This document shows positions 59,589 through 64,000 of a DNA stretch of 64,000 bases, one piece after another. The position numbers were made by a program, and so were the translations under genes. The stretch comes from JANQNX01 sp040217095 (GTDB lineage: Bacteria; Pseudomonadota; Gammaproteobacteria; Eutrophobiales; Eutrophobiaceae). The stretch spans positions 1,364,001 through 1,428,000 of the forward strand of contig OZ245888.1 of the NCBI GenBank assembly GCA_965229565.1. Reading direction: 5' to 3'. The notes beneath the pieces were generated by a model. That model saw only the letters and a program-made list of their open reading frames with translations, was not told the origin of the DNA and searched no databases. Within the stretch, counting starts at the first letter, position 1. The number at the start of each line of letters is the position of its first letter.

Positions 59589-59966
59589 ATGCCTACCGAG
59601 ATCACCACACAAGCCAGGATTGCTGCCAGTAATGCCGGCAATTCACAAGGAGTGGTGATAGTGCCTAACAGGGCAGTAACGCGGCAAGATATTCCGCAAA
59701 GCGGAAAAGATTTGCCGCCTGCTAAGGAAAGTAGCCTACCACCAAAAGAATCACTGGATAACGCCAGTAATGAAATGACCCAGTATGCACAAAGCCTGCA
59801 GCGGGATCTTTACTTCAGCGTTGACCAGGAAAGCGGTGAAACAGTCATTAAAGTCGTTGAAAGCGAAAGCCAGCGCCTGGTACGTACGATTCCATCAGAG
59901 GAATTTCTACATGCCTCGCGCGAATTCAATGGCAGCGTTGGAAATTTGTTAAGGGCAAAAGCATAG
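59589..59966 (+). CDS. flaG: FlaG family flagellar protein
   Basis: This 125-residue protein has a disordered, polar N-terminal half (QSGKDLPPAKESSLPPKESL) and a folded C-terminal FlaG part (LYFSVDQESGETVIKVVESE, RTIPSEEFL). In other bacteria FlaG affects filament length or stability. A strong ribosome-binding site (AGGAGG) precedes the ATG. It lies between fliC and fliD as in Pseudomonas and Vibrio. Confidence 0.93.
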   Translation: MPTEITTQARIAASNAGNSQGVVIVPNRAVTRQDIPQSGKDLPPAKESSLPPKESLDNASNEMTQYAQSLQRDLYFSVDQESGETVIKVVESESQRLVRTIPSEEFLHASREFNGSVGNLLRAKA

Positions 59967-60021
59967 TTGGTGCGAATTCTGCATTGAATGCCCCAACTAT
60001 GTATAACCCAGAGGTAAAGCT

Positions 60022-61449
60022 ATGATTTCAGTACCGGGAGTCGGTTCCGGCCTGGATATTAACTCGATTGTAGAGAGCCTGGTATCTGCCGAAAGTGATG
60101 CCAAAACCCGTTTACTGGCTAACCGGCGTTCCGGAATCAGTAGCGAGGTTTCTGCATTTGGCAGCTTGAAGAGCATAGTAGAAACGCTGCGTACCTCTGC
60201 GGCAAAGTTAGCTAACCCCGCAACCTTCACTGCATTTTCAGCCAGTTCACAAGATACTTCTTACTTCACAGTAGAGGCAACCGCGCAGGCATCTGCCGGT
60301 GTTTACGATGTGGAAGTCCGTGGCCTGGCAGAGCAGCATAAATTGTTATCACCCGGTTACAGTGATGCGAACACAGATGTTGGTTTTGGCATCATGACCA
60401 TCTCGGTCGGCAGTGACTCGTTTGACGTCGAAATAGACAGTGAAAACCAGACGCTCAACGACATACGCAATGCCATCAATGATGCACAAGACAATACCGG
60501 TGTCTCGGCAACCCTATTGACCGTTGACGATGGTACTGGAGGCACGTTAACCAAACTGGTTCTGACGTCTAATGAAACCGGTGCTGATAATGCCATCACC
60601 GTGACTGTTGCTGATGATGACGGTAACAATACCGATGGTTCCGGTTTGTCTGCCTTCTATTATGATACTGCTGATGCGACAACACCTGAGCAGATGACCG
60701 AGATTAACGAGGCCCTGGATGCAGAGCTTTACATCGATAGTCAGAAAGTACTAAGTGGAAGTAACACGGTGACAGATGTGCTGGATGGCGTGACATTGAA
60801 CCTGGCAAAGGCCGAGACCGGCGTCATCAACAAGCTGACTATCAGTCCCAATATTAATTCAGCCAAAACCGCGGTGGAATCGTTCGTCACCAGTTATAAC
60901 GCCTTCATTAACCAGGTCAATTCCCTGACAGCCTATAATGCAGAAACCGGCGTTGGTGGTGTACTTCTCGGCGATGCAACCCTGCGCACATTGAGTAATT
61001 CGGTAAGGATTGGTGTGTCCAGCTCTCTGCCTGGGCTTAGTAATGAATTTCGTAATATTGTTGAGTTGGGAATCACCTCGACTGCAAACGGTGCATTGCA
61101 AATCGACCAGGCCAAGTTGACAGAAGCCCTTAATAGCAACAGTGCCGATGTAGCAACCCTGTTTTCGGCCGATAATGGTATTGCTACCGGGCTGAGCAAC
61201 AAGCTGAACGAATATGTGCGTACGGATGGCATATTTGAGAACAAAACCGAAAGTCTCAATGACAGTATTGAAGATATTGACGATGACCTTGAGGCTTTAT
61301 CGTTAAGAATGGAAGCGCTGGAATCACGCCTGTTTGCGCAGTTTGCAGCGCTGGACCAACTGATGTCGCAATTAAACTCAACCAGTAGTTTTTTGACACA
61401 ACAGTTTGATCAAATTTCACAAATAACCCAATCAAGATCCAGAAGATAA
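60022..61449 (+). CDS. fliD: flagellar filament cap protein FliD
   Basis: This 475-residue protein caps the filament and promotes flagellin insertion. The N-terminus is typical (VPGVGSGLDINSIVESLVSA), as is the C-terminal coiled coil (ALSLRMEALESRLFAQFAALDQLMSQLNST in two blocks). The exposed centre includes FlaD hook-IN-like text (DVEVRGLAEQHKLLSPG). It heads the fliD-fliS-fliT-like set. Confidence 0.96.
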   Translation: MISVPGVGSGLDINSIVESLVSAESDAKTRLLANRRSGISSEVSAFGSLKSIVETLRTSAAKLANPATFTAFSASSQDTSYFTVEATAQASAGVYDVEVRGLAEQHKLLSPGYSDANTDVGFGIMTISVGSDSFDVEIDSENQTLNDIRNAINDAQDNTGVSATLLTVDDGTGGTLTKLVLTSNETGADNAITVTVADDDGNNTDGSGLSAFYYDTADATTPEQMTEINEALDAELYIDSQKVLSGSNTVTDVLDGVTLNLAKAETGVINKLTISPNINSAKTAVESFVTSYNAFINQVNSLTAYNAETGVGGVLLGDATLRTLSNSVRIGVSSSLPGLSNEFRNIVELGITSTANGALQIDQAKLTEALNSNSADVATLFSADNGIATGLSNKLNEYVRTDGIFENKTESLNDSIEDIDDDLEALSLRMEALESRLFAQFAALDQLMSQLNSTSSFLTQQFDQISQITQSRSRR

Positions 61450-61469
61450 ATAATACGGAAGGTGCACTA

Positions 61470-61907
61470 ATGAATCCAAACGTTGGAAACATTCAGGCTC
61501 TAAAGCAATATGGAAAGGTAGGCGCTCAAACCGGCATTGTGAATGCCTCACCACATCGACTTATCCAGATGCTGTTGGAAGGAGCCTTGAGCAGGATTGC
61601 CCAGGCCAAGGGCCATATTGAACGTAATGAAATCAAGCAGAAGGGCGAAGCAATCGGGATGGCCGTGTCTATCATTGGTGGTCTGCGTGACAGTCTGGAT
61701 AAGTCACAGGGTGATATCGCACATAACCTTGATGCACTTTATGAATATATGGGCAACCGTTTACTTCATGCCAATGTCAATAGCGATGTCGCAATGCTTG
61801 AAGAAGTCCAGGACCTGTTGCTGGAGATCAAGTCCGCATGGGATGCGATTCAGGAACAGCCAAGCAGCGTCGGTAACAGTCAAAAAGTAGCCAATTACCT
61901 GGCCTGA
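61470..61907 (+). CDS. fliS: flagellin export chaperone FliS
   Basis: This 145-residue helical chaperone binds the flagellin C-terminus in the cytoplasm. Key features are ALKQYGKVGAQTGIVNASPH and RLIQMLLEGALSRIAQAKGH near the start, and LDALYEYMGNRLLHANVNSD. Length is normal. It starts 20 nt after fliD. Confidence 0.96.
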   Translation: MNPNVGNIQALKQYGKVGAQTGIVNASPHRLIQMLLEGALSRIAQAKGHIERNEIKQKGEAIGMAVSIIGGLRDSLDKSQGDIAHNLDALYEYMGNRLLHANVNSDVAMLEEVQDLLLEIKSAWDAIQEQPSSVGNSQKVANYLA

Positions 61908-61918
61908 AATTAAAGCAA

Positions 61919-62233
61919 ATGAATAACGCTAAACCTGATTTTTCTGCAATTGATTCGCTGCATCAAGGTATGTTGTCCAGTCTGGATGATCTCGATATCG
62001 AGACCTTGAAGGACCAGGTGGAGAATTATAACAACGTCATCCGGGAGACTTTTACACAGCTGAAGCAGTCCCGGCTTGATCCCGACGACCTGCAAACCAT
62101 ACGGCAGTTCCTGGTCAGACATCAGCAACTGGTAAAAGGGGTCGAGTACAAGCGTAACAATGTCTCGCAGGAATTGAAAAAGATGAAGCGCGGACGCGAT
62201 ATGCAAAAGACCTACCGCAAGGAGAGCCCGTAA
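61919..62233 (+). CDS. FliT-like small flagellar chaperone candidate
   Basis: This 104-residue, all-helical, charged protein follows fliS by 11 nt, the place where FliT is found. It has a heptad-like region (LDIETLKDQVENYNNVIRET) and a basic C-terminus (MKRGRDMQKTYRKESP). Sequence similarity to FliT is not obvious, so the call is positional. FliT proteins are chaperones for the cap protein FliD. Confidence 0.7.
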   Translation: MNNAKPDFSAIDSLHQGMLSSLDDLDIETLKDQVENYNNVIRETFTQLKQSRLDPDDLQTIRQFLVRHQQLVKGVEYKRNNVSQELKKMKRGRDMQKTYRKESP

Positions 62234-62349
62234 CCCGTCCTGTTGTGCTGGACAATGCCCGCTGCCAGTGCAGAATATGACAAAATTTTGACATTTTCCT
62301 GATCTGCTGTTTAACTTGATCCAGGCGTTCGTGGATTGGGGGATCCTTC

Positions 62350-63786
62350 ATGGAGCGAGGAAGTAGTAAGCAGGTTGTTATCATCGAGAGCGAGTCAAAG
62401 ACCCGCAATCATATTAAACCGATCCTTGAGTTCCTCGGATTTGAACCTCTTATCGTCAGTGGTTCCGCTGAATGGAAGAGCCAGTTCGAAAAGAGCGAAA
62501 ATATCATCCTGGTACTGCTCGGCAGCTGTGGCACAGCTAAAGACCTGCTCCATGTCTTCCGCGAGATCAAGGCAGTAGACAATTACCTGCCGGTCATCCT
62601 GTTAAACGATCCCAAACAACGTAACCGGTTCAACCAGGAACTGGATATTGGCACGATTGCCACGGTTGATTTACCTCTTCGTCATCATGCCCTGCAAACA
62701 GCGCTGGAAAAGGTACAGGTCTACCGTGAACACCGCCACCAGGACGGTAGTCCCCGTTCAATGGAGTTATTCCGTAGCCTCAACGGCAACAGCGCTGCAA
62801 TCAAGAAAGTACAGCGCATGGTGGAGAAGGTGGCACATACCGATGCCAACGTCTTGATCATGGGTGACTCGGGCTCAGGCAAGGAGGTCGTGGCACGTAA
62901 TATCCATTACCAATCGTCCCGCCGTAACAAGCCATTTGTGCCTATTAACTGTGGTGCTATACCTTCTGACCTATTGGAAAGCGAACTGTTTGGGCACGAG
63001 AAAGGCGCGTTTACCGGCGCCATCACGGCCAGACAAGGGCGTTTCGAGATGGCAGAGGGTGGTACCCTGTTCCTTGACGAGATTGGTGACATGAGTCTGA
63101 ACATGCAGGTAAAACTTCTACGCGTGTTGCAGGAACGCACCTTTGAACGTGTTGGCAGTAACAAGAGCATCGCTGCCAACGTTCGTATAATTGCGGCCAC
63201 CCACGTGGACCTGGAAGAAGCTATCAACAAGGGTCGCTTTCGCGAGGACCTGTTCTATCGACTGAATGTTTTTCCCATCGAGATGCCGGCACTGAGTCAA
63301 CGCACCGATGACCTGCCGATTTTAATCAAGGACCTGACCGAACGCCTGGAACACGAGGGCAATGTCGGTATCCAGTTAACCCCTGCCGCTGTTGCATCGT
63401 TAACTGAATATGAATGGCCGGGTAACGTACGTGAACTGGCCAACCTGATAGAAAGATTATCCATCCTGTACCCGAATGGCATGGTAGATGTGCACGACCT
63501 GCCAGAAAAATACCAGTCGGCCGATGTCATGGAGAATGCTTCATTCCGACCAGAGCCGGAACTGGATATGGGTGCAGTCATGAATATGCCACGCCTGCCC
63601 AAGACCGGGGTAGACTTGCGTGAACACGTGAATGCTATCGAGTCCAGTTTGATCAAACAGGCACTGGATGAATCTAACGGTGTGGTTGCACACGCGGCCA
63701 AGCGGCTCAACATGGGGCGCACGACACTGGTCGAGAAGATGCGCAAGCTGGGCATGACCCGCAAGGAAACCGTGTCGGAAAATTGA
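62350..63786 (+). CDS. fleQ: sigma-54-dependent flagellar master regulator FleQ
   Basis: This 478-residue activator turns on flagellar genes with RpoN and, in Pseudomonas, responds to c-di-GMP. It has an N-terminal receiver-like FleQ domain (about 8-125) that lacks a normal phosphorylation site, an AAA+ domain (about 145-380) with Walker A GDSGSGKE (172-179), the sigma-54 contact loop GAFTGA (219-224) and Walker B LFLDEIGD. A C-terminal Fis-type helix-turn-helix (about 430-470, VVAHAAKRLNMGRTTLVEKM) follows. The start is set by GGGGGAT 5 nt upstream. Confidence 0.95.
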   Translation: MERGSSKQVVIIESESKTRNHIKPILEFLGFEPLIVSGSAEWKSQFEKSENIILVLLGSCGTAKDLLHVFREIKAVDNYLPVILLNDPKQRNRFNQELDIGTIATVDLPLRHHALQTALEKVQVYREHRHQDGSPRSMELFRSLNGNSAAIKKVQRMVEKVAHTDANVLIMGDSGSGKEVVARNIHYQSSRRNKPFVPINCGAIPSDLLESELFGHEKGAFTGAITARQGRFEMAEGGTLFLDEIGDMSLNMQVKLLRVLQERTFERVGSNKSIAANVRIIAATHVDLEEAINKGRFREDLFYRLNVFPIEMPALSQRTDDLPILIKDLTERLEHEGNVGIQLTPAAVASLTEYEWPGNVRELANLIERLSILYPNGMVDVHDLPEKYQSADVMENASFRPEPELDMGAVMNMPRLPKTGVDLREHVNAIESSLIKQALDESNGVVAHAAKRLNMGRTTLVEKMRKLGMTRKETVSEN

Positions 63787-63850
63787 CTTGGGTCACATTC
63801 CGTTTTTCCCCTCTTTCTTTAAATTACTGAAATAAAAGCAAAAAATCTAA

Positions 63851-63866
63851 TGGCATAGTCTTTGCT
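63851..63866 (+). promoter_or_regulatory. sigma-54 promoter of fleS
   Basis: TGGCATAGTCTTTGCT fits TGGCACG-N4-TTGCW with correct GG-GC spacing. It lies 39 nt before fleS and fits control of fleSR by FleQ. Confidence 0.82.
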
Positions 63867-63905
63867 GTAAGCAAATCGGGAAACGAATTTGCTAACGGCG
63901 GGGAA

Positions 63906-64000
63906 ATGGCTCAAACCAATCTACAAAAACAGGAAGAACTCAGCAGTGCTGAATCACTGCAGCAGGCGTTTCTGCAATTCAACGAGGTATCCTCCACGCT
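63906..64000 (+). CDS. fleS: sensor histidine kinase FleS, 5' partial
   Basis: Only the first 31 complete codons are inside the window. The text SAESLQQAFLQFNEVSSTL resembles the start of FleS, the PAS-domain histidine kinase that with FleR controls later flagellar genes. GGGG lies just before the ATG. The call rests on the N-terminus, the sigma-54 site and the position right after fleQ. Confidence 0.75.
   Translation, partial: MAQTNLQKQEELSSAESLQQAFLQFNEVSST

Noticed and set aside
62285..62323. Possible sigma-70 promoter TTGACA with TTAACT before fleQ
   Set aside because: The -35 is perfect at 17-nt spacing, but the -10 matches only three of six bases. I do not list it as a feature.

Overview
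The window reads as chromosome of a free-living, motile, sulfur-oxidising gammaproteobacterium. The pointers are a Pseudomonas/Vibrio-type polar flagellar cluster ending in fleQ and fleS, SoxCD-type sulfur dehydrogenase genes, YeeE/YedE-type sulfur transporters, a Tad pilus locus and prmB. I cannot name the genus from sequence alone.

Layout. 1-8740 (minus strand) is a Tad/Flp pilus locus: flp prepilin, TadG-like and TadE-like proteins, a two-repeat periplasmic protein, a small pseudopilin-like protein, CpaB with a large tandem-repeat insertion, an 83-residue secreted protein, the CpaC secretin, and an FHA-CpaF ATPase running off the left edge. 8853-13427 (plus) holds htpG behind a sigma-32-like promoter, a GAF/HD-GYP protein and prmB. 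A non-coding hairpin-rich repeat element (13471-13860) separates these from soxC-soxD, an uncharacterised His-rich membrane protein and an acyltransferase. 18015-23840 (minus) has two YeeE/YedE-like half transporters and a four-gene phosphonate operon (nucleotidyltransferase, PEP mutase-nucleotidyltransferase fusion, phosphonopyruvate decarboxylase, AEP transaminase). 24029-28987 has two paralogous Ser/Thr kinases with cyclic-nucleotide-binding domains, separated by pgi and a CBS protein. 29102-35717 is the recurrent DUF1302-DUF1329-YCF48-RND set. 35718-36203 is an intergenic patch with a 100-bp inverted-repeat element, three perfect hairpins and tRNA-Arg(CCT). 36296-41497 carries manC, the radical-SAM gene arsS with two small sugar-metabolism genes, and two accessory enzymes.

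41611-64000 is flagellar and chemotaxis: ycgR-flgN-flgM and flgA on the minus strand, then cheV, cheR, flgBCDEFGHIJKL, fliC-flaG-fliD-fliS-(fliT-like), fleQ and the start of fleS on the plus strand. Promoter-like sites fit the FleQ/RpoN/FliA cascade: sigma-54 sites before flgB, flgA and fleS, and sigma-28 sites before flgM and fliC.

The most unusual points are: a shared roughly 95-residue module in the surface-exposed parts of FlgE and FlgK, with a weaker relative in FliC; the CpaB repeat domain and its C-terminal tail shared with the neighbouring secreted protein; the phosphonate operon with two nucleotidyltransferases; the paired kinase-cNMP proteins that carry DFS instead of DFG; and several hairpin-forming or mobile-like non-coding elements. 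No complete insertion sequence, prophage, CRISPR array or rRNA was seen.
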